A stretch of 64,000 nucleotides of DNA from Pseudomonas baetica (lineage in GTDB: Bacteria; Pseudomonadota; Gammaproteobacteria; Pseudomonadales; Pseudomonadaceae): assembly GCF_002813455.1 (NCBI RefSeq), contig NZ_PHHE01000001.1, positions 496,001 through 560,000 of the forward strand, written 5' to 3'. Positions 1-7,430 of this stretch are shown here, piece by piece. Made by a program: the position numbers and the translations under genes. Each line of letters starts with the position of its first letter. Positions within the stretch are counted from its first letter, which is position 1. The notes beneath the pieces are model-generated. The model was not told the origin of the DNA and made no database searches. It saw only the letters and a program-made list of their open reading frames with translations.

Positions 1-776
1 AGGCGCAACCGCGACGTTTGGTGATGGACGAGTTCGCATTGTTCAAAGGTCATCGTTATGCCAGCGTTGTTCTGGATGCGGATACGCGACGGGTGCTGTG
101 GATCGGCGAAGGCCGCAGCCGGGCGGCGGTCAGGCCATTTTTCGAAGAGCTGGGGCCAGAGGGGTGCGCCCGAATCGAAGCGGTGGCAATGGACATGAAC
201 ACCGCTTTTGATCTGGAGGTTCGTCAGCACTGCCCAAAAGCGCGAGTGGTCTACGACCTTTTCCATGTGGTGGCCAAATATGGCCGAGAGGTGATTGATC
301 GGGTTCGCGTCGACGAAGCCAATCGACTGCGTCACGACAAGCCGGCCCGAAAGGTCATCAAGCAAGCGCGTTGGCTGCTCCTGCGCAACCCGCAGAACCT
401 GAAAACACCGGAGCAACAGGTCCGCTTGGAGGATTTGCTGGCGGCCAACCAAACGTTGATGACGGTCTACTTGATGAAAGCTGAACTCAAAACGCTCTGG
501 ACGCCAAGTACCGCCTGGGGCTGGAGATCAGCCTGGAAGCAATGGCTGCGCCACGCTGATGAAAGCGCGATACCGGCTCTGATCCTGTTCGCCAAACGGC
601 TAAAGGGTTATTGGCGGGGAATCGTCAGCCGGGTTCGCTGGCCGATGCACACGGGGCAGTTGGAAGGCATAAACAATCGAATAAAGGTTATCAAACGGAT
701 AGCATACGGTTACCGGGATAGCGAATTCTTTTTCATGAAAATCAAGAGCGTCTTTCCCGGTAATCCGTGAAGAACC
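1..776 (+). mobile_element. ISL3-family insertion sequence, copy 1 (left part outside window)
   Basis: This is the 3' portion of the same element found complete at 27373-28680 in opposite orientation. It ends at 776 with the terminal repeat CCGTGAAGAACC, six bases after the transposase stop, exactly as in the complete copy. From the 1308-bp complete copy, about 530 bp should lie left of the window. The eight bases after the end (TTTTTTAT, 777-784) would be the target duplication if this copy is intact. Confidence 0.9.
3..770 (+). CDS. ISL3-family transposase, C-terminal part (cut by window edge)
   Basis: The frame is open from the first bases of the window to the stop at 768-770. The reading frame before the first possible start matches the internal sequence of the 401-residue transposase at 27379-28584, so the true start is outside the window. 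The protein has the DDE-type core of the family, including a VMDEFALFKGHRYASV block and a GQLEGINNRIKVIKR block near the C-terminus. Against the complete copy I see only two residue differences (NQT/NQA and KRI/KRM), so the two copies are recent. It would catalyse movement of the element. Confidence 0.92.
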   Translation, partial: AQPRRLVMDEFALFKGHRYASVVLDADTRRVLWIGEGRSRAAVRPFFEELGPEGCARIEAVAMDMNTAFDLEVRQHCPKARVVYDLFHVVAKYGREVIDRVRVDEANRLRHDKPARKVIKQARWLLLRNPQNLKTPEQQVRLEDLLAANQTLMTVYLMKAELKTLWTPSTAWGWRSAWKQWLRHADESAIPALILFAKRLKGYWRGIVSRVRWPMHTGQLEGINNRIKVIKRIAYGYRDSEFFFMKIKSVFPGNP

Positions 777-809
777 TTTTTTATGGGTACAAATGCTGTG
801 AGTCGGGTG

Positions 810-2159
810 CTATTGATAGTCGGCGACAGGGTAGTCCCTGCACAAGGTTTCGACCTCTGAACGAAACTGCGCAAGGAGCAGGGGTTCCAGTGTGTAGTCC
901 TGCTCGCCGAGCGGCGCCACCGTATTCAGAATCCGCACGATCAAATCGACGATCTGGCGGCTGCCGTGGACATCGACGCGGCGTTGCGCCAGAGCGCCCG
1001 TGCCGATGCGCAGCCCGCTGGTAACAAGTGCCGAGCGGTGATCGCCGGGGACGCGATGTTTGCTGACGATGATCCCGCAGTGCCCCAGCGCCGCCTCCGC
1101 GATGGCGCCCGTAACGCCGCCACGCAGCCGAACCAGCACCGTGTGGTTTTCACTGCAGCCGCCGACCACCTCATAATCCTTGGCCTGAAACGCTTTGGCC
1201 ATTTCATCCGCTGTACTGCGGATCTGCGCCATGCAGGCATCGAACTCTGCGGACATTGCATAACCCAGCGCGGCCGCCTTTGCCGCGATCATGTTGACGG
1301 CGGGCGCACCCTGCATTCGCGGGTAAACGGCTTGCTCAAGCAGGCGACTGAAGGTGGTCCGCAAGCCGGGAATCTTGGTGTTCGCATCAGCACCGCTGAG
1401 GATCAGGCCGCCGCGAGGCCCGGCGAGTTGCTTGTGCGTGCACGTGACGGTGACGTGTGCGGCGTCGATCGGACTTGGATGGCGCGCGGTAGCGACAAGC
1501 CCGGCGATATGCGAAATATCGGCGAGCAGGATGGCGCCGGCTTCATCGGCAATTTCGCGAAACCGCTTGAAGTCCACCACGCGCGAATAGGCGGTGGCGC
1601 CGCAGAGGATGACGCGTGGGCGATGGGCGAGTGCGAGCAGGCGTACCTTGTCGTAATCGATCAGGCCGTCGGAGGTTGTGCCGTACTGGATCGCCTTGTA
1701 GTAGGCGCCGGAAAACGCGGCAAGGCTGCCATGGGTCAGATGACCGCCGTGTTCCACCGCCATGCCCAGCAAGGTGTCACCGGGCTCAAGCAAGGCTGTG
1801 AGCACCTGGTAAACGGCGTTCGACGCTGAGTGTGGCTGCACGTTGGCGTATTGCGCGCCGAACAGTTGCCGCGCCCGGCGGATGGCCAGCGATTCGACCA
1901 GCTCGACGTTCTCGCACCCCGCGCTGTGGCGCTTGCCGGGCATGCCTTCAGCGGTCACGTTGACCAGCACGGAAGCGGAGGCCGCCAAGGTTCGCGGCTG
2001 GACTGCGCAGGAGGAGGAGACCAATGAAAGCGTGTGCTGTTGACGCGTGACTTCAGCGTCGAGAATGGCCGCCAGTTCGGCGTCTTCTGCGCGAAGATCT
2101 GCCAAGCCGCGTCGCAGCAAGTCAGCCTGGTTTTTGAGCGGTTCAGTAATGACTGCCAT
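810..2159 (-). CDS. Serine hydroxymethyltransferase-like PLP enzyme (divergent GlyA paralogue)
   Basis: 449 residues, fold type I PLP enzyme of the SHMT family. The Schiff-base lysine is K243 in CTHKQLAGPRGG, equivalent to THKTLRGPRGG in GlyA. The EGMPGKRHSAGCENVE block corresponds to the EGYPGKRYYGGCEYVD substrate/cofactor block but is altered, as is QGAPAVNMIAAKAAA. Family members interconvert serine and glycine with tetrahydrofolate or act as aldolases/transaldolases on beta-hydroxy amino acids. The changes suggest a paralogue with a different substrate, not the housekeeping GlyA. The start at 2159 has a GGAAGGAA ribosome-binding site. Its 3' end lies 34 bp from the ISL3 copy, so its downstream context may have been changed by the insertion. 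Substrate unknown. Confidence 0.8.
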   Translation of the reverse strand: MAVITEPLKNQADLLRRGLADLRAEDAELAAILDAEVTRQQHTLSLVSSSCAVQPRTLAASASVLVNVTAEGMPGKRHSAGCENVELVESLAIRRARQLFGAQYANVQPHSASNAVYQVLTALLEPGDTLLGMAVEHGGHLTHGSLAAFSGAYYKAIQYGTTSDGLIDYDKVRLLALAHRPRVILCGATAYSRVVDFKRFREIADEAGAILLADISHIAGLVATARHPSPIDAAHVTVTCTHKQLAGPRGGLILSGADANTKIPGLRTTFSRLLEQAVYPRMQGAPAVNMIAAKAAALGYAMSAEFDACMAQIRSTADEMAKAFQAKDYEVVGGCSENHTVLVRLRGGVTGAIAEAALGHCGIIVSKHRVPGDHRSALVTSGLRIGTGALAQRRVDVHGSRQIVDLIVRILNTVAPLGEQDYTLEPLLLAQFRSEVETLCRDYPVADYQ

Positions 2160-2214
2160 TGCTTGATTCCTTCCCTGGTGTTGCGTGATTTGCGCATGTC
2201 CTTGCTTGCCAGAT

Positions 2215-2271
2215 CTGTACAGGCGAATCCGTGTTTTGACCGCTGTGCGCGCAAAACTAAACCCTGTACAG
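2215..2271 (-). promoter_or_regulatory. Two CTGTACAG palindromes upstream of the SHMT-like gene (putative operator pair)
   Basis: The perfect 8-bp palindrome CTGTACAG occurs at 2215-2222 and 2264-2271, 49 bp start to start, both followed by GC on the plus strand. They lie 56-112 bp upstream of the start codon at 2159. CTGTAC-type half-sites are known for some GntR/MocR (PLP-binding) regulators, so control by such a regulator is possible. That assignment is inference. The rest of 2160-2600 shows no convincing gene. Confidence 0.4.
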
Positions 2272-2600
2272 GCCCACCGTTTTTTCGTTCTTTCACTCGC
2301 GAGAATGAGACGCCGGATTGACGCATCATAGATTTTTCAGTGAGGAACGCCACAAAATTAAGCAAAAAAATGAACATTCTTCAAAGAAAATGATTCTTTT
2401 TGTAGTCGTTGCGGGTGTAAAACAGGCATTGCCCGGTGTCGCTTTTCAAGCGCCGGGTCGAAGGCAACAGGAACTGACGAGTCGGTACGGAGGCTGAAAT
2501 GCCCCCGCAGGTTGGCGCAAGCAGCCTGTGAAAGCTGACTTTTTATACCGAACCCAGGGAGGGAGAATGCTATGATCCTGCGCGGCATTGACAGGGATAT

Positions 2601-2669
2601 AACTGCAATTTCCTACCTCACTTGTGTGTGTCCTGAATGATCATTCGGGGCGTGACAATGATTGCAGTT
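2601..2669. promoter_or_regulatory. Palindromes in front of the XRE regulator gene (putative autoregulatory operators)
   Basis: AACTGCAAT (2601-2609) and its exact reverse complement ATTGCAGTT (2661-2669) flank a perfect 12-bp palindrome GAATGATCATTC (2635-2646). A TTGACA hexamer at 2588-2593 lies just upstream, although no good -10 sits at the standard spacing. The arrangement directly before an HTH gene is typical of an autoregulated repressor. Binding is inferred. Confidence 0.45.
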
Positions 2670-2673
2670 AAGA

Positions 2674-3297
2674 ATGGATGATAAGCATGTGATGCACAGA
2701 AGAGAAAGATCGGAGAATCTGAAGAACAACATCAAATACCTGATAAAGAGTCGCGGGGAAACGCAGTTGTCCCTGTGCCACTCCAGTGGTCTGACCCGAA
2801 CGACCATCTACAACATCCTTGAAGGCAAGGTGGTCAATGTCCAGCAGTCGACCGTCCGCAAGATTTCTGATTTCTTCGGGGTGTCTTACGAAGAAATAGA
2901 GACGATTGATTTTGAAGAAAAAGAAATCATTGAAAGCAGTATTTCGCCACAGGGGAATATGAATCCGGCGGCGGTGCCTGTCATCAAGGAAAGTCTGCTG
3001 CTGCAAAGTCTGGATAAAAGAATTGGCGAGTTGGCCACTATTTACCCACTGACTTACTATTTTGGCGCGTCCTTTAACCTGATTGGCGTGCTTCTGGAAC
3101 ATGAAATCAGCGGCATGAATGAACCCGGCGATCTATTGATTGTGCAGAAAGGAGCATCGACCAGCGACAGGGAAAAGCTGGTGTATGACAAAATCACAGC
3201 GAAGTTATCTATAAGCCATGAAGGCAGCTTTGATACGGATCGTGTATGCGTGATCGGAGATGTAATCGAGGAACGATTTAATGGATTGCAGTGTTGA
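2674..3297 (+). CDS. XRE-family HTH regulator next to queuosine-precursor transporter
   Basis: About 207 residues. The N-terminal ~70 residues form a helix-turn-helix of XRE type (NNIKYLIKSRGETQLSLCHSSGLTRTTI and a following IYNILEGK stretch). The C-terminal ~100 residues include PGDLLIVQKG and a late VIGDVIEERF strand pattern that resembles the S24/LexA-type domain, but I cannot point to a catalytic Ser/Lys pair. The start is uncertain: ATG 2674 is chosen, and TTG 2662 or ATG 2692 are possible. It overlaps the next gene by 17 bp, indicating translational coupling. By position it probably senses queuosine-precursor status and controls itself and the transporter, possibly also queC. Base composition is more AT-rich than the neighbours. 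Confidence 0.75.
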   Translation: MDDKHVMHRRERSENLKNNIKYLIKSRGETQLSLCHSSGLTRTTIYNILEGKVVNVQQSTVRKISDFFGVSYEEIETIDFEEKEIIESSISPQGNMNPAAVPVIKESLLLQSLDKRIGELATIYPLTYYFGASFNLIGVLLEHEISGMNEPGDLLIVQKGASTSDREKLVYDKITAKLSISHEGSFDTDRVCVIGDVIEERFNGLQC

Positions 3298-4156
3298 CGT
3301 TGAAAACAGCAAGTACAAGTTGCTGGGGTTCGAAAATGGAAAAAGCCTGGCCGTCATCATGGTCATCGCGACAGGCAAAATAATTAAAATAAAGCTAAGT
3401 GAAGTATTGAATAGTGAGATTATGGATAATCTGAATAAAATCGAAGTGAAAAACCTCTACAAGAAGTTTTACTCCCAGGGCGGAGCACTCACCGCTTACG
3501 AAATAAATGACCGGCATGAGAGTTCCTGGATGATCTATATCATTCTGAACCTGATGCTGTTCACGCTTTACATTTTTACCAGTATTGCTGCGACAAAGCC
3601 GATCTACCTGGATTACTTTGACATTGTCGTGACCCCGGGAACCTTTCTTTACCCGCTGACCTTTCTGATCGTTGACTTGTTGAACGAGACCTTTGGTCTG
3701 CGGCTGGCACGCCGGGCAATTCTCTTTGCGTTCATCAGCAATGCGGCGATTATCATTCTATTGGCGATTACCACCCATTTGCCGGGGCTGCCGGGGTGGA
3801 AGCTCGATGGGCCTTACAATGACGTGATCAGTCAATTGTCTTCTGTTCTGGTAGCGTCTTCGATATCGTTTCTGGTGTCCGAAAACATAAACTCGTATCT
3901 GTTGTGCAAGATCAAGGAGCTGACCAACTCCAGATTCCTGTTCTTGCGCGTATTCTTGAGTACATTATTTGCAGTAATCATCGACAGCTTTCTGTTCTGT
4001 TACATCGCATTCTATGGAACGATGGAGAATAGTGCGATCTTGAGCATGATCTATGTGCAGATCGCGATCAAAGTGGGTTTTGCTTTCTTTAATATCATGC
4101 CCGCTTATGGGGCGCGGTCGCTGTTCAAGAAGTATCTGACGGGAAACCAGGTTTGA
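3281..4156 (+). CDS. VUT/YhhQ-family queuosine precursor transporter with extra N-terminal domain
   Basis: 291 residues. Residues ~85-290 contain about six hydrophobic segments and the family pattern around TPGTFLYPLTFLIVDLLNET, typical of the YhhQ/QPTR inner-membrane proteins that import preQ0/preQ1 or queuine. YhhQ itself is about 220 residues. Here residues 1-84 form an additional charged, soluble domain that I do not recognise. A GAGGAA ribosome-binding site inside the preceding gene supports the start at 3281, so the extension is probably real. It is convergent with queC across a shared terminator. The extension may be a regulatory or partner-binding module for the coupled HTH protein (inference). 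Confidence 0.82.
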   Translation: MDCSVDVENSKYKLLGFENGKSLAVIMVIATGKIIKIKLSEVLNSEIMDNLNKIEVKNLYKKFYSQGGALTAYEINDRHESSWMIYIILNLMLFTLYIFTSIAATKPIYLDYFDIVVTPGTFLYPLTFLIVDLLNETFGLRLARRAILFAFISNAAIIILLAITTHLPGLPGWKLDGPYNDVISQLSSVLVASSISFLVSENINSYLLCKIKELTNSRFLFLRVFLSTLFAVIIDSFLFCYIAFYGTMENSAILSMIYVQIAIKVGFAFFNIMPAYGARSLFKKYLTGNQV

Positions 4157-4168
4157 TCGAATAGCAGG

Positions 4169-4206
4169 AACGCTCGCCTGGATTGTCCAGGCGAGCGTTT
4201 TTTTTT
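4169..4206. terminator. Bidirectional intrinsic terminator between transporter and queC
   Basis: A perfect 14-bp stem (4169-4182 with 4186-4199, arm AACGCTCGCCTGGA) with a 3-base loop is followed by a T-run on the plus strand. It begins with AA on the other side, so it can serve both convergent genes. Confidence 0.9.
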
Positions 4207-4211
4207 GTGCC

Positions 4212-4910
4212 TTATTTTAGTTTGAGTTTCAATTTCAAACTGTTGGCTACCTGCTCTTTGTTCTCCAGGAACTCGTTGAGGCCTTTCGCGCGAAGATTGC
4301 ACGCGTCACAGTCGCCGCATCCGCTTCCAGCTATACCGTTGTAACAGGTCAGCGTCTGATGACGAATCAGCTCAAGTTGATTGTGGTAATCAGCCAGCGC
4401 CCAGGTTTCGGCTTTGTTCAGCCACATCAGTGGCGTTTCCAGACGTAACTTGTAATCCATGCCCAGTTCAAGCGCGTTGTTCAACGCCTTGACGAACTCA
4501 TCCCGGCAATCCGGGTAACCCGAGAAGTCGGTTTCGCAAACGCCGGTAATGACTGTTCTGGCTTGAACCTGATACGCATAGATAGAAGCGAGGGTCAAAA
4601 ATAGAATGTTTCTTCCCGGTACGAAAGTGCTGGGCAGACTTTCTCCGGAGCTGTTGACGGTCGGCACGGGAATGTTGTCGCGGGTCAGGCTGCTGATCGC
4701 CAGTTCATTGAGCAGAGAGACGTCCATTACCTTGTGAACGGTCACGCCAAGCTGTTTGCAAAGTTGCTGCGCAACTTCAATTTCCGCGTGGTGACGCTGA
4801 CCATAATCAAAGGTGATGCAGTGCACTTCATCATAGTGGGTCAGCGCATGGATCAGGCAGGTCGTAGAGTCCTGGCCGCCACTGAAAACGATAACTGCCT
4901 TGTTGCTCAT
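4212..4910 (-). CDS. queC: 7-cyano-7-deazaguanine synthase QueC
   Basis: 232 residues. QueC makes preQ0 from 7-carboxy-7-deazaguanine, ammonia and ATP, the last step before preQ0 reduction in queuosine synthesis. The ATP-pyrophosphatase P-loop is SGGQDS (residues 10-15), and the zinc site is formed by C189, C198, C201 and C204 in [14 protein letters not shown]. Blocks such as [20 protein letters not shown] and [20 protein letters not shown] resemble the enterobacterial enzyme closely. From memory, that differs from the typical Pseudomonas QueC, so this may be a second, horizontally acquired copy. The start has an AGGAAG ribosome-binding site. It is grouped with a precursor transporter and an HTH regulator. 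Confidence 0.93.
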   Translation of the reverse strand: MSNKAVIVFSGGQDSTTCLIHALTHYDEVHCITFDYGQRHHAEIEVAQQLCKQLGVTVHKVMDVSLLNELAISSLTRDNIPVPTVNSSGESLPSTFVPGRNILFLTLASIYAYQVQARTVITGVCETDFSGYPDCRDEFVKALNNALELGMDYKLRLETPLMWLNKAETWALADYHNQLELIRHQTLTCYNGIAGSGCGDCDACNLRAKGLNEFLENKEQVANSLKLKLKLK

Positions 4911-5067
4911 AAGTCTGCTTCCTGCATTAAACGGGTAAATTTAAAGGTCGCAATGGTAACTCGAAATGACGCTCGATATAAGTGCGCTGGAAGTTGCGCC
5001 CGCAGGCCGCAGGTCGCTCTGCAGCTAATCGCGGTATCCTGTGCGCTCTGAATACGGACGCTTTTCC

Positions 5068-5481
5068 ATGCTGGTGATTTCCAACAATGTGCATCTGCCG
5101 GATGCCGAGATCGAATTGACGGCCATTCGCGCTCAGGGCGCCGGTGGGCAGAACGTCAACAAAGTCTCCAGCGCCATGCACCTGCGCTTCGACATTCCGG
5201 CCTCGTCCTTGCCCGAGTTCTACAAGGAGCGGCTACTGGCGTTACGCGACAGTCGTATCACCGGCGACGGTGTGTTGATCATCAAGGCTCAGCAATATCG
5301 CACGCAGGAAGCCAATCGCGCCGATGCGCTGGAGCGTCTGGTCGAGTTGATCCTCAGTGCCACCAAAGTCGAAAAAAAACGCCGTCCGACCAAGCCGACT
5401 CTCGGTTCGAAGAAGCGCCGGCTCGAATCGAAAACCAAGCGCGGCAGCATCAAGGCCGGGCGTGGCAAAGTGGATTTCTAG
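5068..5481 (+). CDS. arfB: Alternative ribosome-rescue factor ArfB (YaeJ)
   Basis: 137 residues. ArfB is a peptidyl-tRNA hydrolase that rescues ribosomes stalled without a stop codon. The catalytic GGQ is in [13 protein letters not shown], and the C-terminal tail is Arg/Lys-rich ([27 protein letters not shown]), as needed to occupy the empty mRNA channel. ATG 5068 gives the usual length for the family; an upstream GTG at 5041 would add nine residues. The stop codon overlaps that of the convergent MFS gene. It is divergent from queC. Confidence 0.93.
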   Translation: MLVISNNVHLPDAEIELTAIRAQGAGGQNVNKVSSAMHLRFDIPASSLPEFYKERLLALRDSRITGDGVLIIKAQQYRTQEANRADALERLVELILSATKVEKKRRPTKPTLGSKKRRLESKTKRGSIKAGRGKVDF

Positions 5482-6674
5482 TCTTCGCGATATTTCGCCG
5501 TGTGCTTGTACAGATACACGCTCAACGCCAGACCGCTCAATGAGGCGAGGGCGGCGAACAGGAAGATCGAAGCGAAACCGAATCCTGCCGCAATTGCCCC
5601 GGCCAGTGGCCCGGTGATCCCCAGCGACAAATCGATGAACAGCGAATAAGCGCCGACTGCCGCACCACGACTGGAGGCTGGCACCAGGTTCACCGCTTCC
5701 ACACCCAGCGCCGGGAATACCAGCGAGAAACCAAAACCGCTCAATGCCGCGCCGGCCAAAGCCCAATGCGCATCGGGCGCTAGCCACAACAGCAACAGGC
5801 CGAGGGTTTCCACCGTCAGGCAGGCAATCGCCACGCGAAAGCCGCCGAGACGGTTGATCAGGTTGCCAAACAGCAGCCGCGCGCCAATGAAACTGGCGCC
5901 GAACAGGCTCAGGCACAACACCGCGTTGTTCCAATGCTGAGTCGCGTAATAGAGGGTGATGAAGGTGGCGATGGTGCCGAAGCCAATCGAGCCCAGCGCC
6001 AGTCCGCAGCCATGGGGGAACACGCGGCCCAACACATGCATGAACGGCAGGCGTTCACCGACAACAATCGGCGCAGCGGTTTTCGGCCACGCGAGCAGCA
6101 GGCCCAGTGCGGCGAGCAGGATGATGCTGGCGCCCATGCTCCATAAACCCAACTGGCCGACCAGCCACACGCCGAACGGTGCACCGACGGCCAATGCGCC
6201 GTAACTGGCGATGCCGTTCCAGGAAATCACTTTCGCGGTATTCGCCGCGCCAACCCGGCCGATGCCCCAGCCAATCGAGCCTGAACCGACGAGGCTTTCC
6301 GCGCTGCCCAGCACCAGTCGGCCGATCAACAGGCTGATCAGGCTGAGCATCGGCAGGTTCGGCGTCCATGCCGAAATCAGCATGAACACGCCGCTCAAGC
6401 CACAACCGGCCAAGCCAATCATCACTGCACGTTTGCTGCCCTGGTTGTCGATGATCTTGCCGGCGTACGGACGGCTGAGCAGGGTGGCGAGGTATTGCAC
6501 GCTGATTACCAGCCCGGCGATCACCGCACCGAAGCCCAGGTCGCTGTGGACATAGCCCGGCAGTACCGCGAGCGGGATGCCGATGTTCAGGTAGCCGATG
6601 AAGGTGAAGAGAACGATGGAAACGACTTGTAGCGTGACCGCCAAGGGGCGCTGGGGTTCGGATGAGGACGACAT
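5478..6674 (-). CDS. MFS transporter (YhhS/YfcJ-like)
   Basis: 398 residues with about 12 hydrophobic membrane segments in two halves. The loop after TM2 carries the MFS-type motif [17 protein letters not shown]. Similar proteins (UPF0226, YhhS/YfcJ type) are inner-membrane exporters whose substrates are mostly unproven; arabinose or drug efflux has been suggested for relatives. The gene overlaps the arfB stop by 4 bp tail to tail. Nothing nearby indicates its substrate. Confidence 0.85.
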   Translation of the reverse strand: MSSSSEPQRPLAVTLQVVSIVLFTFIGYLNIGIPLAVLPGYVHSDLGFGAVIAGLVISVQYLATLLSRPYAGKIIDNQGSKRAVMIGLAGCGLSGVFMLISAWTPNLPMLSLISLLIGRLVLGSAESLVGSGSIGWGIGRVGAANTAKVISWNGIASYGALAVGAPFGVWLVGQLGLWSMGASIILLAALGLLLAWPKTAAPIVVGERLPFMHVLGRVFPHGCGLALGSIGFGTIATFITLYYATQHWNNAVLCLSLFGASFIGARLLFGNLINRLGGFRVAIACLTVETLGLLLLWLAPDAHWALAGAALSGFGFSLVFPALGVEAVNLVPASSRGAAVGAYSLFIDLSLGITGPLAGAIAAGFGFASIFLFAALASLSGLALSVYLYKHTAKYRED

Positions 6675-6777
6675 GGGGAACGATCCACGGGAAAGCAGGA
6701 TTAGATAGGCTGCTTATGATACCGGCGAGATCGGGTCAGGGGCGGGGAAAAGTAAAACTATTTAGCGGATGGCGGAT

Positions 6778-6960
6778 TTACGGTTTGGCCGGGGCGACCA
6801 ATTGCGTGGTGACCAGTGCGGCGAGGGCATTTTCCTCGCTGCCGAAACGGGCGAGCAGGGCGGCTTGTTTCTCCGGGGAGAGACGACTCCAGATCTCGAT
6901 CATTTTCTCAGTGGCGCCGATCAGCACGGCAGCTTGGCTTTCGGAGAATTCGTCGGTCAT
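6778..6960 (-). CDS. Small conserved-looking hypothetical protein (60 aa)
   Basis: 60 residues, predicted soluble and mostly helical (ESQAAVLIGATEKMIEIWSRL and following, then PEKQAALLARFGSEENALAAL). Composition looks coding, with normal third-position G/C use. No clear ribosome-binding site precedes the ATG. Function not recognised. It lies between the MFS gene and another small ORF on the same strand, separated from the latter by a strong hairpin. Confidence 0.55.
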   Translation of the reverse strand: MTDEFSESQAAVLIGATEKMIEIWSRLSPEKQAALLARFGSEENALAALVTTQLVAPAKP

Positions 6961-6981
6961 GGCGGGCTCGGGTTCAGGCAG

Positions 6982-7011
6982 TGTGGAAAGCGCATGTTAG
7001 CGCTTTCCACA
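6982..7011. terminator. Perfect hairpin between two small genes
   Basis: A 12-bp perfect stem (TGTGGAAAGCGC, 6982-6993, with 7000-7011) encloses a 6-base loop. There is no T-run on either side, so it may be a weak terminator, an mRNA 3'-end stabiliser or a protein site rather than a classical intrinsic terminator. Confidence 0.45.
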
Positions 7012-7029
7012 CGGTCTGTACGGCGGTTC

Positions 7030-7161
7030 TTACTCTTCGTTGTCGGCCGGGCGGCTCTCAACGGCTTCTTTCGGTTCGGGCTGCCCCGCGCCGGCTTGTT
7101 GCGTGGTCGTCTGCTCAGGTACGTGCAGGCTTGGGAAGGGGAGATTAGGAATCTCGTGCAT
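7030..7161 (-). CDS. Small acidic hypothetical protein (43 aa)
   Basis: Begins MHEIPNLPFPSLHVPEQ and ends in an acidic tail (RPADNEE). A clear GAGGAG ribosome-binding site lies 7 bp before the ATG, which is the main reason to call it. It is proline-rich near the N-terminus and probably disordered. Function unknown. The 160 bp before the next REPIN hold nothing else that I can support. Confidence 0.5.
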   Translation of the reverse strand: MHEIPNLPFPSLHVPEQTTTQQAGAGQPEPKEAVESRPADNEE

Positions 7162-7321
7162 GGTTGCGCTCCTCGCTAAGTCTGTTGATAGATCTGGTAG
7201 ATCCGCGCTTTTAGAAAGCCTGCGCAGGATACAGCAGGAAAAATGACAATCAGACTTTTAATTCGAATTATTGCGACAAATGGCCGCAGGGAGCAGAAAC
7301 AAAAGGTCAGCGCAAAACAAA

Positions 7322-7412
7322 TGTGGGAGCGGGGATGCTCACGAAAGCGGTGTATCAGGCAACTTGATTGTCGACTGACACTGCGCCTTCGCGAGCAAGA
7401 CCGCTCCCACAG
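7322..7412. repeat. REPIN (inverted REP pair)
   Basis: TGTGGGAGCGGGGATGCTC at 7322 pairs with GAGCAAGACCGCTCCCACA ending at 7412, about 90 bp in all. It has diverged from the consensus GTGGGAGCGAGCCTGCTCGC seen at 10094. It sits directly after the 3' end of phhC, a common place for such elements. Confidence 0.8.
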
Positions 7413-7430
7413 GGTGGTGTGTTGCAGTAA

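Noticed and set aside
2160..2350. Glycine riboswitch before the SHMT-like gene
   Set aside because: The expected conserved aptamer core is not visible; only the CTGTACAG palindromes stand out.
2358..2588. 76-codon minus-strand frame in the intergenic region
   Set aside because: No ribosome-binding site, no coding-like composition, and it overlaps the promoter region of the XRE gene.
4911..5067. preQ1 riboswitch in front of queC
   Set aside because: No aptamer-like pseudoknot pattern could be found by eye in either strand; the region shows only ordinary promoter-like sequence.
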